DNA of 42,263 nucleotides from NCBI GenBank assembly GCA_014305025.1, contig JACRTY010000028.1:1-42263 (forward strand). Direction: 5' to 3'. Both the position numbers and the translations under genes were made by a program. The first letter of the stretch is position 1, and every line of letters begins with the position of its first letter. The notes beneath the pieces were generated by a model, which saw only the letters and a list, made by a program, of their open reading frames with translations, did not search any database and was not told the origin of the DNA. Source of the stretch: Candidatus Nyctobacter psychrophilus. GTDB lineage: Bacteria > Vulcanimicrobiota > Vulcanimicrobiia > Vulcanimicrobiales > Vulcanimicrobiaceae. Below are positions 25,046 through 33,282 of the stretch, piece after piece.

Positions 25046-26161
25046 CTACAGCGTTCCTCGCTTGGCTTGCTCCTCTTCGATCGAGACGAACAGCGCCTTG
25101 AAGTTGCCCTTTCCGAACGATAAACTGCCCCGGCGCTGGATGATCTCGAAGAACAGCGTCGGACGGTCCTGCAACGGCTTGGTAAAAATTTGAAGCATGT
25201 AGCCGAGGTCGTCGCGGTCGACGAGGATGCTTTGTTCGCGCAAGACGGCCGTGGCCTCGTCGATCGCGCCGACGCGTTCGCTGAGTTTGTCGTAGTAGCT
25301 GGCAGGGGTGCTCAAGAACTCGACACCATTGGCGCGCAGCGCGCGGACGGTCGTGACGATGTCGTCGGTTGCAATTGCAACGTGTTGAACGCCCGCCCCG
25401 CCGTAGAAATCCAGGTATTCCTCGATCTGCGATTTCTTGAGCCCTGCGGCGGGCTCGTTGATCGGAAATTTGACGCGGTGCTGCGCATCGGACATCACCT
25501 TCGAACGCAGCGCCGTGTATTCGGTCGAGATGTCTTTGTCGTCGAACGAGACGAGTTGTGAAAATCCGAAGGCTTTGGCGTAATAGTCGCCCCAGCGGTC
25601 CATCTCGTTCCAGCCGACGTTGCCGACGCAGTGGTCGATCGCCAGCAGACCCGCGTCATAGGGCGCCTGCGCCGCGCGCTCGAGCGGCACGAAGCCGGGC
25701 AGGAACGGCCCGCGGTACGCGTCGCGCTCGACGAAACTGTGCACGGTGTCGCCGTACGTCGCAATCGTAGCCAGCACGACCTTGCCGTGGCCGTCGCTAA
25801 CCTCGCGCGGCTCCGTCACCGGTTGCGCACCCGCCGCGACGGCCGCCGCGAACGCCGCACGCGCGTCGGCGACGCGCAACGCGACATCGTGGATCCCGTC
25901 GCCATGCGCGAGCACGTGGCGGGCAATCGGATCGTCGGGCCCGAGCGCGCTCGTGAGGACGAAGCGGATGCGATTCTGCTCGAGCAGATACGACGCCCGA
26001 CCCATCACGCCGGTTTCCGGTCCCGCGTACGCGGTGATGCGAAAGCCGAAGGCCGTCGCATAATAGTGTGCGGCTTGCTTCGCATTGCCGACGTAGAAGT
26101 GCAGGTGGTCCCAGTCGAGCCGTTCGAGCGCGGCGGAACGTTCGGCGATATCGGTTGCCAA
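25046..26161 (-). CDS. hppD: 4-Hydroxyphenylpyruvate dioxygenase
   Basis: A 371-residue enzyme of the vicinal-oxygen-chelate fold. It converts 4-hydroxyphenylpyruvate to homogentisate, the committed step of tyrosine breakdown. The iron ligands are visible: His in IDHCVGNV (about 175), His in GVQHVAIAT (about 255) and Glu in FFEIIQR (about 340). Other signatures are DHLHFYVGNAKQAAHYY, KISQIEEYLDFYGG-like KKSQIEEYLDFYGG, and GYMLQIFTKPLQDRPT. The start is TTG 26161, supported by GAGGAG 5 nt upstream. HmgA, the next step, is encoded about 2 kb further upstream on the same strand. Confidence 0.95.
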   Translation of the reverse strand: MATDIAERSAALERLDWDHLHFYVGNAKQAAHYYATAFGFRITAYAGPETGVMGRASYLLEQNRIRFVLTSALGPDDPIARHVLAHGDGIHDVALRVADARAAFAAAVAAGAQPVTEPREVSDGHGKVVLATIATYGDTVHSFVERDAYRGPFLPGFVPLERAAQAPYDAGLLAIDHCVGNVGWNEMDRWGDYYAKAFGFSQLVSFDDKDISTEYTALRSKVMSDAQHRVKFPINEPAAGLKKSQIEEYLDFYGGAGVQHVAIATDDIVTTVRALRANGVEFLSTPASYYDKLSERVGAIDEATAVLREQSILVDRDDLGYMLQIFTKPLQDRPTLFFEIIQRRGSLSFGKGNFKALFVSIEEEQAKRGTL

Positions 26162-26585
26162 AGCGTCTCCTCTTTGTACGAGCGCGGTGTCGTGGTTCGT
26201 TAGCGGGCGAAGCCGGCAACCCTACCGAGTCGCTCGCCGAGAGGGCATTGGTCCGGCCAAACGGGTCGCGAGCGTGACGCGCGTTCCCAGAACGGTTGCG
26301 GGGCGAGCCCAGCCGGCCGTGGCGCCGGCTTTGACGCTCAGCGTCGGAATGCCGCTGGTCACCAGGCCGCGCATCTTTCAGCCCGCCGTTCATGATGGCC
26401 TCGATATATCTTTTTGACTTGCCGACGCCGCTGCGACGGACGCGCTGGGAACGGCCGGTGCCATCGTGGCCGTGAAACGATCGTTTCGCCCTGCATGCAT
26501 CGCAGCGCAGTGCGGCATCGCGGGCGCCGGGCGCCAACGCCGGGTTTTTCTCTCGCTGGCACTCAACATCGTCGTGTGCATCGGT
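26162..26585. other. Intergenic stretch, no gene recognised
   Basis: About 424 nt between the hppD start and the DUF4282 remnant. Minus-strand frames exist (one reads TLSVKAGATAGWARPATVLG) but none resembles a known protein or has a good ribosome site. It probably holds the hppD promoter. No RNA gene or repeat was recognised. Confidence 0.45.
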
Positions 26586-26894
26586 CTACACGTACGCGCG
26601 CAGGACATCGTCATCGTCGCGCGTGGACTGTGGGGGCTCCGGCGCTTCGCGAAGAGCGGCGGTGCTTTCGGCGATGCGGAACACGGCCATGATGAACTCC
26701 AGGTTGATGCGTACGGCGAGCGAGCCCAGCACGAAGATGATGGGCGCCAAGACGACATGCAGCACGATGCTGCCGGCGCTCGGGCCAGTCGGACCAAGGA
26801 ATCCATAGGACGACGCGAAGCCGGCGACCAGAAACGCGATGCTCCACGAGCGACGATGACGAGCGCGATAATGTAAAGGACTTCAATGATCGCG
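26586..26894 (-). pseudogene. DUF4282-family membrane protein, frameshifted
   Basis: Two adjoining minus-strand frames together give one DUF4282-like protein. The N-terminal part PAIIEVLYIIALVIVA is in one frame. The rest, beginning WSIAFLVAGFASSYGF and running through GSIVLHVVLAPIIFVLGSL and RINLEFIMAVFRIAEST to a stop at 26586, is in another. The RI-LE-I-VFRIAE helix is the family signature. The switch lies near 26845. No credible start codon precedes the first part, which abuts the nuclease stop. It was probably a small two-to-three-helix membrane protein that is now broken, unless the shift is an assembly error or a recoding site. Confidence 0.55.
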
Positions 26895-27431
26895 GGCGGC
26901 CGGGACCGGGAGCCCGACCGGCGTGTGCGTCCAGTCGGCGGCGATGGCGTGTTGGGCTTGGGACAGCGAGAGGTGGAGACCACGATAGCCGCTGGCGTCA
27001 CAGACGGCGGCGTAGAGCGCGCCCTCGACGGCGTCTTTTCGCTTCGCTTCGGCTTTGGGTTGTGGCCAAACGTTGCGCAGGTCCCACCCGCCAGCCCCGA
27101 CGCCGAAGGCGCGGCCGCCCAGTTCGATCGGAACGAGATGGTCGACCGTATACGCGCGCCGACGGGCGTAGGGTATGGCGTATTCTTGGAAGACTGCGGC
27201 ACGGTACTGACGCCAGGCGCGATCGTAGTGGTGGCGCATGCGGTGCGCATACCCGCGCGCGCAGACCTGTGCTACCGTTGGATTCGGCACGCCCGGCGCC
27301 CCAATGGCGCCCGGCGTGAGCCGTGGATTCGGAGCGACAAGCGCATCAACCGCTGCCGGCAGCGCTGTAAGCAGAAGCGCGAACAGCGCCGTCACGGCAA
27401 ACTGCAGCGATTGTCGGCGGCGACGCTTCAA
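26883..27431 (-). CDS. Exported HNH-type nuclease-like protein
   Basis: About 182 residues. A basic start (KRRRRQSLQ) and a hydrophobic stretch (FAVTALFALLLTALPAAVDA) form a signal peptide. The catalytic region has YTVDHLVPIELGG (DH of the beta-beta-alpha-metal motif), then DLRNVWPQP and AKRKDAVEGALYAAVC, a pattern seen in small secreted HNH-like nucleases. TTG 27431 is chosen because it forms a TTGA overlap with the methyltransferase stop and puts the signal peptide at the N-terminus; an ATG at 27518 is also in frame. Its role (nutrient acquisition, DNA processing for uptake, or competition) cannot be decided. No immunity gene is recognised. Confidence 0.65.
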   Translation of the reverse strand: MKRRRRQSLQFAVTALFALLLTALPAAVDALVAPNPRLTPGAIGAPGVPNPTVAQVCARGYAHRMRHHYDRAWRQYRAAVFQEYAIPYARRRAYTVDHLVPIELGGRAFGVGAGGWDLRNVWPQPKAEAKRKDAVEGALYAAVCDASGYRGLHLSLSQAQHAIAADWTHTPVGLPVPAARDH

Positions 27432-28189
27432 ACGGGACGGATGGCGCCCGAAGCGTCGCTCTGAGCAAACGTCACGCTCGTGTGCATGCGCATCGTAACG
27501 AGACCGGACGTATTGCATTGCTCGAAGATGCGATCAAGTTCCGCGTCGAGTCGTTCGAGCGCTGTGCCTTCGTGAGGCAGATACGACGTGCTGCGAGCGC
27601 GCGCACGCAAACCCTGCCGATCCAGCCGCTGTTCGTTGGGAACCTTGACGACGCGTACGTCGAACCAGCGTGGGAACGCCGCAAACGTTTCGCGCCCGTT
27701 ATGGCGCCGCGGTTCGGTATCATCGGTACTGAACCGGCGCACGATCTCGCCGTACGCGTGCGTGAACGGATGGTCCTCATCGCGTTCGTTGTAGACGACC
27801 GCCGCATGACCGCCGGGCCGTAGGATGCGCAGCATCTCATCCAGTGCTGCTTCATGAGAGAACCAGTGAAACGCTTGAAATGAGGTCACCAAGTCGGCGC
27901 AAACCGAGGGAAGCGTCGTCGCTTCCGCCGTCGCGTCGATCCATCGGAGCCGAGGACATGGCTGCGCGTTCGCGCGCATCGACGCGTTCGGCTCGACGGC
28001 GATGACCTGCGCTCCGCGCTCCGCGAGCAGCCGCGAGGAGATGCCGGTTCCCGCTCCGAGGTCAACGACGACCATCGCGGCGGGATCAGCGGTGCCCTCA
28101 AAAAGGACGTCGAGAGCGCGTTTCGGGTACGACGGCCGTCCGACGGCGTAGTCCTCGGCTCGATTGCTGAAGCGCTCCATTGCTTTCAT
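27428..28189 (-). CDS. SAM-dependent class I methyltransferase
   Basis: A 253-residue methyltransferase beginning MKAMERFSNRAEDYAVGRPSYP, with motif I VVVDLGAGTGISSRLLAERG, acidic post-I AVEPNASMRA, motif II region CADLVTSFQAFHWF and motif III MLRILRPGGHAAVVYN. This resembles the UbiE/Tam-like methyltransferase_11 family. The substrate is unknown. It lies 44 nt after hmgA and overlaps the nuclease gene, so the three may be cotranscribed, which could be incidental. ATG 28189 is preferred; ATG 28180 is equally possible. Confidence 0.85.
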   Translation of the reverse strand: MKAMERFSNRAEDYAVGRPSYPKRALDVLFEGTADPAAMVVVDLGAGTGISSRLLAERGAQVIAVEPNASMRANAQPCPRLRWIDATAEATTLPSVCADLVTSFQAFHWFSHEAALDEMLRILRPGGHAAVVYNERDEDHPFTHAYGEIVRRFSTDDTEPRRHNGRETFAAFPRWFDVRVVKVPNEQRLDRQGLRARARSTSYLPHEGTALERLDAELDRIFEQCNTSGLVTMRMHTSVTFAQSDASGAIRPV

Positions 28190-28233
28190 GTCAGACCCGC
28201 CATCGACTGCCGGTGCGGAAGCGGCCACGACCG

Positions 28234-29409
28234 TTACCGCGCCGCCAGTACCGGCTCGGGCTCGATCCACGAACGGTAATACTGCGCATCTTCGAAAGCG
28301 AACGCCGTTTCCGCGATCTGCAGCGGCTCGAAGGTGTCGACCATGACCGCCAGTTCATCGGTCGACGTCTTGCCGAGGCTGCCCTCGACGGCCCCGGGTT
28401 GCGGACCGTGCGGCGCGCCGGCCGCGTGCAACGTGATCGAGCCTTCCGAGATGCCGCGCCGGCTCATGAAGTTGCCGCTGACGTAATACAGCACTTCGTC
28501 GCAGTCGACGCTCGAATGATTGTACGGTACGGGAATCGCGAGCGGATGATAGTCGAAGAGCCGCGGCACGAACACGCAGAAGGCCGCGCCCGGCGCTTCG
28601 AAGGTCGCATGCGCGGGCGGCGGCTGGTGCAATTTTCCGGTCACCGGGGCGTATTCGTCGGCGCTGAACGCGCTCGGGTAGCAGTAACCGTCCCACCCGA
28701 CGACGTCGAAGGGATGGTTAGCGACGATGTAAACGGCGTTGCGACCGGCATTGGTCACACGAATCTCAAATTCGCCGCGTTCATCCACCGGATCCCCAAG
28801 TTCGGGAGCGCGGAAATCGCGTTCACAGTATGGCGCGTGCTCTTCAAGCTGTCCGTATGGATTGCGGAATTTGCGTGGGATGTCGATCTGTCCGCGCGAT
28901 TCATAGATCAACAAGCGGGTCGGTTCATCCGGCGTCAAGCGGTAGATCGTGCCGCACGGAATCAGCACGTAGTCGTGCGCACGGTATGCGAGTTCGCCGA
29001 ACGGCGTCTCGAGCTTGCCGCTGCCGCGGTGCACGAAAAGCAACTCGTCGCCACCGACGTTGCGGTAAAAGTACGGCATCGTACGATCGACGTCGGCGAC
29101 CGATAAGGCCAAGTCGGCGTTCCCGAGGATCGGCGTGCGCCCCTCGACCGCATCTCCTGGGCGATTGCCTTGCGCGGTCGCGAAGTGACGGTTGCGCAAG
29201 GGATCGTTCGGTACGAAGTGCGGAAGGTGACGCTCCCATTCCCTGATTTGGAGGGTCGCCGTCGGCGGCCGCAGGTGATACAGCAGGGATGACACGCTTT
29301 CGAAGCCTTTGGTCGAGAACAGTTCTTCGGCGTAGAGCCCGCCGTCGGGACGGCGAAATTGTATGTGGCGCTTCGAGGGCACCGCTCCGGCGCGAACGTA
29401 AAACGGCAT
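28234..29409 (-). CDS. hmgA: Homogentisate 1,2-dioxygenase
   Basis: A 391-residue cupin-type iron dioxygenase that opens the homogentisate ring to maleylacetoacetate. Characteristic segments are MPYFYRNVGGDELLFVHRG, GTIYRL, VVGWDGYCYP, CVFVPRLFDYHP, YNHSSVDCDEVLYYVSG and LHAAGAPHGPQPGA, which contain the candidate His and Glu iron ligands. It is shorter than the approximately 430-residue human-type enzyme, as in several other bacteria. It works after HppD and before FahA. The methyltransferase follows on the same strand. Confidence 0.93.
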   Translation of the reverse strand: MPFYVRAGAVPSKRHIQFRRPDGGLYAEELFSTKGFESVSSLLYHLRPPTATLQIREWERHLPHFVPNDPLRNRHFATAQGNRPGDAVEGRTPILGNADLALSVADVDRTMPYFYRNVGGDELLFVHRGSGKLETPFGELAYRAHDYVLIPCGTIYRLTPDEPTRLLIYESRGQIDIPRKFRNPYGQLEEHAPYCERDFRAPELGDPVDERGEFEIRVTNAGRNAVYIVANHPFDVVGWDGYCYPSAFSADEYAPVTGKLHQPPPAHATFEAPGAAFCVFVPRLFDYHPLAIPVPYNHSSVDCDEVLYYVSGNFMSRRGISEGSITLHAAGAPHGPQPGAVEGSLGKTSTDELAVMVDTFEPLQIAETAFAFEDAQYYRSWIEPEPVLAAR

Positions 29410-29504
29410 GGATCGGACTGCGGAACCGCTGCGAGGTTATCCTTCGTTGACCAAAGGGTACGTCACATCAGCCGGTCTACTGCCTTTTCGTGGAGGGTTT
29501 GAGC

Positions 29505-30083
29505 ATGAAGGGTTCCTCACGCATCGCTACCGCGGCCATCACCGCCGCACTCGCCACCTCGCTCTGCGCGCCGCAGCCGGCGGCCGCGGACGGCGCCGCC
29601 AGTACGCGCAACATCATCTTCGGCGCCGCAGCCATCGGCGGAACCTTGCTCATCCTCAACCACAACAAGAAAGTCCATCAGAAGTACGCCGAGTACGACC
29701 GCCGCCAAGCGGAAGATGAAGCGGCGAAGAACCAGGCGGAGGCGGCCTACCAGTCGGAACGCCAGGCGTACAATCACGAAGTTGCGGTCGTGGACCAATA
29801 CCGTCAAGAGACCGCGTACCAACATTCGCAAGTCGTCGCCCGCGACCGCGAGATCGCTTCGCTCGAGCACTCGCTTGCCGTAGCCAAGTATGGCCGCCAA
29901 GCGGTTAGCCGCGTCGCTTATGCTGCCCCGCGCAAGAACACTGGGCGGCACTTGCAGCGCCATACTCGGCGGATCGCACGGGTCCAACGCCGCAGCGTGA
30001 ATCACAATCGTCCGCCGACACGTATGGTAGCGGCACGCCAACAAAAGCCGCAAGTCGTTTCTTACGGCTGGGGCGCCTACTAA
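29505..30083 (+). CDS. Exported coiled-coil protein, unknown function
   Basis: A 192-residue protein starting at ATG 29505 (GGAGG 8 nt upstream). A signal peptide (IATAAITAALATSLCAPQPAAA) is followed by a short hydrophobic stretch (NIIFGAAAIGGTLLIL), a Gln/Glu/Ala-rich coiled coil (about 55-125) and an Arg/His-rich basic tail (about 140-180) ending YGWGAY. No enzyme motif is seen. The Gly-Ala segment followed by a coiled coil suggests an envelope-associated structural protein. It is followed at once by a small lipoprotein-like gene. Confidence 0.6.
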   Translation: MKGSSRIATAAITAALATSLCAPQPAAADGAASTRNIIFGAAAIGGTLLILNHNKKVHQKYAEYDRRQAEDEAAKNQAEAAYQSERQAYNHEVAVVDQYRQETAYQHSQVVARDREIASLEHSLAVAKYGRQAVSRVAYAAPRKNTGRHLQRHTRRIARVQRRSVNHNRPPTRMVAARQQKPQVVSYGWGAY

Positions 30084-30086
30084 CCG

Positions 30087-30467
30087 TTGAACGTTCGAGG
30101 TTCGAAGAGCGCGGCAGCGATCGTCCTGCTCGCGCTCCTCGTCGCGTGCGCTTCGCACGCGAACGACCCGCGGGCAATGGCCGACCGCATCACGCGCGCC
30201 GTCTACGCGAACGATATCGATGCCACGACGACCGATTTCGACGATGAAACGAAAAAGACGGTCACGCGCTCACAGCTGGGCGATCTATCGGGTAAGATGC
30301 ACGCGCTGGGCAACTATCGGTCGCTCACCCAGCGGCGCGCCGATCCGGACACCGGAAAATATGCGTACGACGCGCACTTCACAAACGGCACGATGCTCGT
30401 CGAGTTGCGCATCGATCCGAGCGGCAAAGTCGGGGCCTATCGCGTCTCACCGGAACAGGGACGGTAG
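30087..30467 (+). CDS. Small predicted lipoprotein, unknown function
   Basis: A 126-residue protein with hydrophobic segment AAAIVLLALLVACASHA ending in a lipobox-like LVAC. The mature part has RAMADRITRAVYANDIDATTTDFD, a central TRSQLGDLSGKMHALGNYRSL, and strands YAYDAHFTNGTMLVELRIDPSGKVGAYRV. This alpha+beta pattern resembles DUF3887/NTF2-like periplasmic modules, a weak match. The start is TTG 30087, three nt after the preceding stop, so the two genes are likely cotranscribed. Confidence 0.6.
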   Translation: MNVRGSKSAAAIVLLALLVACASHANDPRAMADRITRAVYANDIDATTTDFDDETKKTVTRSQLGDLSGKMHALGNYRSLTQRRADPDTGKYAYDAHFTNGTMLVELRIDPSGKVGAYRVSPEQGR

Positions 30468-30519
30468 TCCGTCACCGAAGACGACACTTAAGCTTCGAAA
30501 CAGACGCACCCTGCCGCGG

Positions 30520-30946
30520 CTACGCAAAGATGCCGTCTTGAATGCGACCGGGCGCGTCTTCGACTTCTCGCGCGGCGATTTCAGTATTGAGCATCTCGAC
30601 CGGGCGCGCACCATCGAGGGCCCAGTTTGGCGCGCGCATCCACCTTCGGCGGCCTCACGCGATCTCAGGACCGTTTCTGCGAAGGCATAGAGACGCGCGA
30701 TTCGTGCCAACCGGTCGGACTCATCACGATGGAGTCGTCGAGGTGACGAATTTCTGCGGCGCTGCACGGTGCGCAGGGGTATCGCCGCTGCTTCCGCGAG
30801 CGCTTCATGCGTCAGTTCGTGTACGAGGCGACCGAGGCAAACGCCGAAACCGGCAGCCCCTCGCGTACGAGATCGACCAGCCGTTTGTTTTTTCGCGCTC
30901 GGCCCAGCCCCAGGATATCGACGATGCGCACTACGTTTCCTCGCAC
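30520..30946 (-). pseudogene. DUF2384 (MbcA/ParS/Xre-type) antitoxin, frameshifted relic
   Basis: Three consecutive minus-strand frames spell one antitoxin. First, from GTG 30946, comes VVRIVDILGLGRARKNKRLVD and LVREGLPVSAF. Next, in a second frame, HEALAEAAAIPLRTVQRRR, then RDESDRLARIARLYAFAE. Third comes WMRAPNWALDGARPVEMLN and TEIAAREVED...GRIQDGIFA, ending at 30520. This matches the family layout of an Xre-like fold followed by the DUF2384 toxin-binding domain. At least two frameshifts (about 30820 and 30645) break it. The partner RES-domain toxin is not found nearby, so this is a decaying toxin-antitoxin locus. Confidence 0.75.
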
Positions 30947-30951
30947 CGTTG

Positions 30952-30961
30952 TAGTATACTA
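30952..30961. promoter_or_regulatory. AT-rich palindrome upstream of the antitoxin relic
   Basis: TAGTATACTA is a perfect 10-bp palindrome directly in front of the relic's GTG start, in a GC-rich region. It includes a TATACT hexamer that would serve as a -10 box on the minus strand. Toxin-antitoxin genes are usually autoregulated through such palindromes, so this may be the old operator-promoter. The rest of 30947-31081 shows nothing recognisable. Confidence 0.4.
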
Positions 30962-31081
30962 TATGGCGGATGCCAAAGCGACAATTGGCGCCTATAACCG
31001 ATGCCATGCGCCTGATCGGCTTCGTGCAGCCTCCGATCTCCGAGAACAGAAAGGTGGCCGTCCCGGTCGAGAGGTGGGGTC

Positions 31082-31505
31082 TTAATCGTAGTGTCGCAGG
31101 AGGTAGTAGGCCGGCACAGCGACCGCCAGTCGCGCGAAGCCGACGAGCGTGTCGGCCGGAAAAGCGGTCGTCGTGTTGACGACCACGGCGAGGCTGACGA
31201 CGCTAAACACCGCAGTCGTTATCGGGTGACCCGGGATGCGCCGGCCATCCTCAATGAACCCGCCGATCGTGTACCAGTGGGAAATGTAGATTTCGCGCTC
31301 GGCGCGCGCCCACCGTTGCAATGACGACGATGCCGCCCAGTATGATCGCGACGATGAAGAACGGGGCCACCCACCAGACCATTCACGATATTCTTGACGT
31401 CGCCGTCGGCGTGAATACGCTGAAGATCGCGACATCCGCGAGCGAACCGCCGTCGGAACGCGATTGCGCTCGGGTCGCGACGGTCGCTGTGCCGCTACTG
31501 GTCAC
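31082..31505 (-). pseudogene. Chimeric remnant: oxidase-like fragment joined to an amino-acid permease C-terminus
   Basis: Two unrelated gene pieces meet here. The upstream piece, read with a frameshift, gives WWVAPFFIVAIILGGIVVIATVG and then REIYISHWYTIGGFI, a helix and loop of the cbb3/heme-copper oxidase subunit I type. The downstream piece, RRIPGHPITTAVFSVVSLAV and VVNTTTAFPADTLVGFARL with a stop at 31082, matches the last two helices of APC-type amino-acid permeases. The join is near 31250. A GTG at 31505 overlaps the previous stop but leads to an early stop. It is a deletion or recombination scar between two genes. Confidence 0.65.
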
Positions 31506-32695
31506 GAGCGCAGGGTTTCAAGCAGAGAAATCGTTGCGCCCGAGGCAGCGCGCTGCCCATGGATGGCTCGCGAGCGCGCGCCAACGATATTCACGAGCAT
31601 CGCGAGCCAGCCGGCGAAGCCACTGCACGCGGCAAGTTCCACGAGCGAAGAGTCCTCGAAAAACAAACCGAGCCCCCCGATCAGGATCGCCGTTTGGAAC
31701 GTGCTGAACGAGACCCAACTGAGCGGTTCCTTCAGCAGCTCACCGGGAGGCGTTTCGTCTTCCTCACCGCGTGCCATCGTCGCGATCAAACGGATGCCGA
31801 TGTGGTACAGGTGCCCGTTCACCATCTGGCCGATCCAGCCGGCGAGCAACACGTAAAGCGCCGCAACGCCGCAGCCGCCGCCGGCGAGTGCGTCGAGTGC
31901 AAGCGCCAAGCCCGCTAGAAGCCACATGCCGGCCGCCCACAGAAAGGCCTGCGGCGGCCGATGCTTTTCCGACGCCCGGCGCAGGACGTCGACGAGATCG
32001 CTGACGTAGAGCAGCGCGCCGACGGCCACGATGACTGCTCCGGCCCATGCGATCGTCGCGCGTCCGAATGCGAATCCAACGGCCGCTACGATGACGCCGC
32101 CAATTTCCAAGCTGCCGGCAGCGGCATGCGCGAACGCGATGCGCGAGCGCGCTCCGGTGATCGGACGCACGGTCCGCGTCGAGACGCCCATGACCAGCAC
32201 CGTCAACCACGCGATTATTCCGAACGCGGCGTGAATCGGCGCCGCGGACATGCCCAGTCCCAGTGGTACATGACCGGCGAGCCTCCACGCGGGGACCACC
32301 CCGAGCACGGCGGTGACTGCGAGTGATGCCAGCGTTGTCCAAAGCGCCCGGGCGATGGCAGCCTCGACACGCGGTTGCGCGAAGCCGGCCGCAAGCGTGC
32401 GCAAGGCCGCAAAAAGATAACCTCCCAAGCCGACCGCAACGAGAATAGCCGCCCACGGCAACACCGAGACGGCCCGCCACCAGAATGCGGCGACGAGAGC
32501 AGCGACACCCATCGCGTACACAGCCAAGGCGCGGCGCGCCAGCAGTTCGTCTTTCCAGGCGACGTCGGTGAACGTCGGTATGACGTGAATCAGCACGGAA
32601 AGCGCGACCATCGTCAGCCAGCCCAATGCGACCAGATGGACCCATGCCAACGCCGGAACATCGAGCGCAAGCGATCGTCGCGCGGCAATGAACAA
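31502..32695 (-). CDS. Polytopic membrane protein, NnrS/heme-copper-oxidase-like
   Basis: About 397 residues with roughly ten to twelve membrane helices. Conserved-looking His are embedded in helices (LAWVHLVALGWLTM, VLIHVIPTF, APIHAAFGIIAWL, NGHLYHIGIRLIATM), as in NnrS and heme-copper-oxidase subunit I relatives. The start is doubtful. TTG 32695 opens the frame, but the upstream neighbouring frame reads IPPGGLLAGFAAHGLSWIVLF from a GTG at 32789 and continues the protein naturally. A 1-nt frameshift near 32695 is therefore likely (mutation or error). Function is probably NO or oxygen-related; this is inferred. Confidence 0.6.
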   Translation of the reverse strand: MFIAARRSLALDVPALAWVHLVALGWLTMVALSVLIHVIPTFTDVAWKDELLARRALAVYAMGVAALVAAFWWRAVSVLPWAAILVAVGLGGYLFAALRTLAAGFAQPRVEAAIARALWTTLASLAVTAVLGVVPAWRLAGHVPLGLGMSAAPIHAAFGIIAWLTVLVMGVSTRTVRPITGARSRIAFAHAAAGSLEIGGVIVAAVGFAFGRATIAWAGAVIVAVGALLYVSDLVDVLRRASEKHRPPQAFLWAAGMWLLAGLALALDALAGGGCGVAALYVLLAGWIGQMVNGHLYHIGIRLIATMARGEEDETPPGELLKEPLSWVSFSTFQTAILIGGLGLFFEDSSLVELAACSGFAGWLAMLVNIVGARSRAIHGQRAASGATISLLETLRS

Positions 32696-32794
32696 ACAAC
32701 ACGATCCACGAAAGCCCGTGCGCCGCGAACCCCGCCAACAAACCGCCCGGTGGAATCCAATGGTGCCGCGCTCCCCGGCTATCGGACACGACTG

Positions 32795-33280
32795 CTATCG
32801 CGTCGCGGGCGCGGGATTGGCGGGTCCCCGCCCGCATTGCCAGGCGATGAAGACGAAGATCGCAATCGCCAGCGGCTGCGCGAGCGCCGCGACGAGCAGC
32901 AGCGCCGCCGCAAGGGTCGGCTTGGCGCCCAGTTGATACCACGGTTCGGCGACGAGCCGTAATGCGAGGCCGCCGTTGAGCAGCCAGAAACATGCCGCGA
33001 CCATCACCGGCGGATAGCGGCCGTGTGTATCGGGAAAGCGCGCCCGGTTGAGCGTCAACATCCACAGCGCGATACCGATAACGGTATTACGGTTCCCCAC
33101 GCTTCGCTGGGGAACCGGCACCAGCCACCCCACCATCCCGAGATGCGCGTGTTCGATGTCGAAGATGTACGGAACCGCATATCGCAGCGCCTCGAGTGCG
33201 AGGAGCACGCTGCCCGGGACGTAGGTGAGCGCCAGATCGCACAGACCCGTTTTGACGAACCAGCGTGCCTCCGCCGGCAT
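32795..33280 (-). CDS. Small heme-copper-oxidase-like membrane protein
   Basis: A 161-residue protein with four to five helices. The segment FDIEHAHLGMVGWLVPVPQR resembles the HxHxxxxGW element of cbb3-type oxidase subunit I and related heme proteins; LVAEPWYQLG and a long C-terminal helix (AAALLLVAALAQPLAIAIFVFIAW) follow. It is far too short for a complete oxidase subunit. It starts at ATG 33280, two nt after the ferredoxin stop, so it belongs to one operon with the ferredoxin and the larger membrane protein. It could be a separate heme-binding subunit. Confidence 0.6.
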   Translation of the reverse strand: MPAEARWFVKTGLCDLALTYVPGSVLLALEALRYAVPYIFDIEHAHLGMVGWLVPVPQRSVGNRNTVIGIALWMLTLNRARFPDTHGRYPPVMVAACFWLLNGGLALRLVAEPWYQLGAKPTLAAALLLVAALAQPLAIAIFVFIAWQCGRGPANPAPATR

Positions 33281-33282
33281 GC

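Noticed and set aside
30970..31179. Small plus-strand frame that could be a toxin next to the antitoxin relic
   Set aside because: It has no resemblance to RES-domain or other toxins, no ribosome site, and runs opposite to the permease remnant.
31764..33065. 433-codon minus-strand frame overlapping the oxidase-like genes
   Set aside because: Only the short segment just upstream of 32695 looks real (the probable frameshifted N-terminus). The rest is an out-of-frame reading of the membrane proteins.
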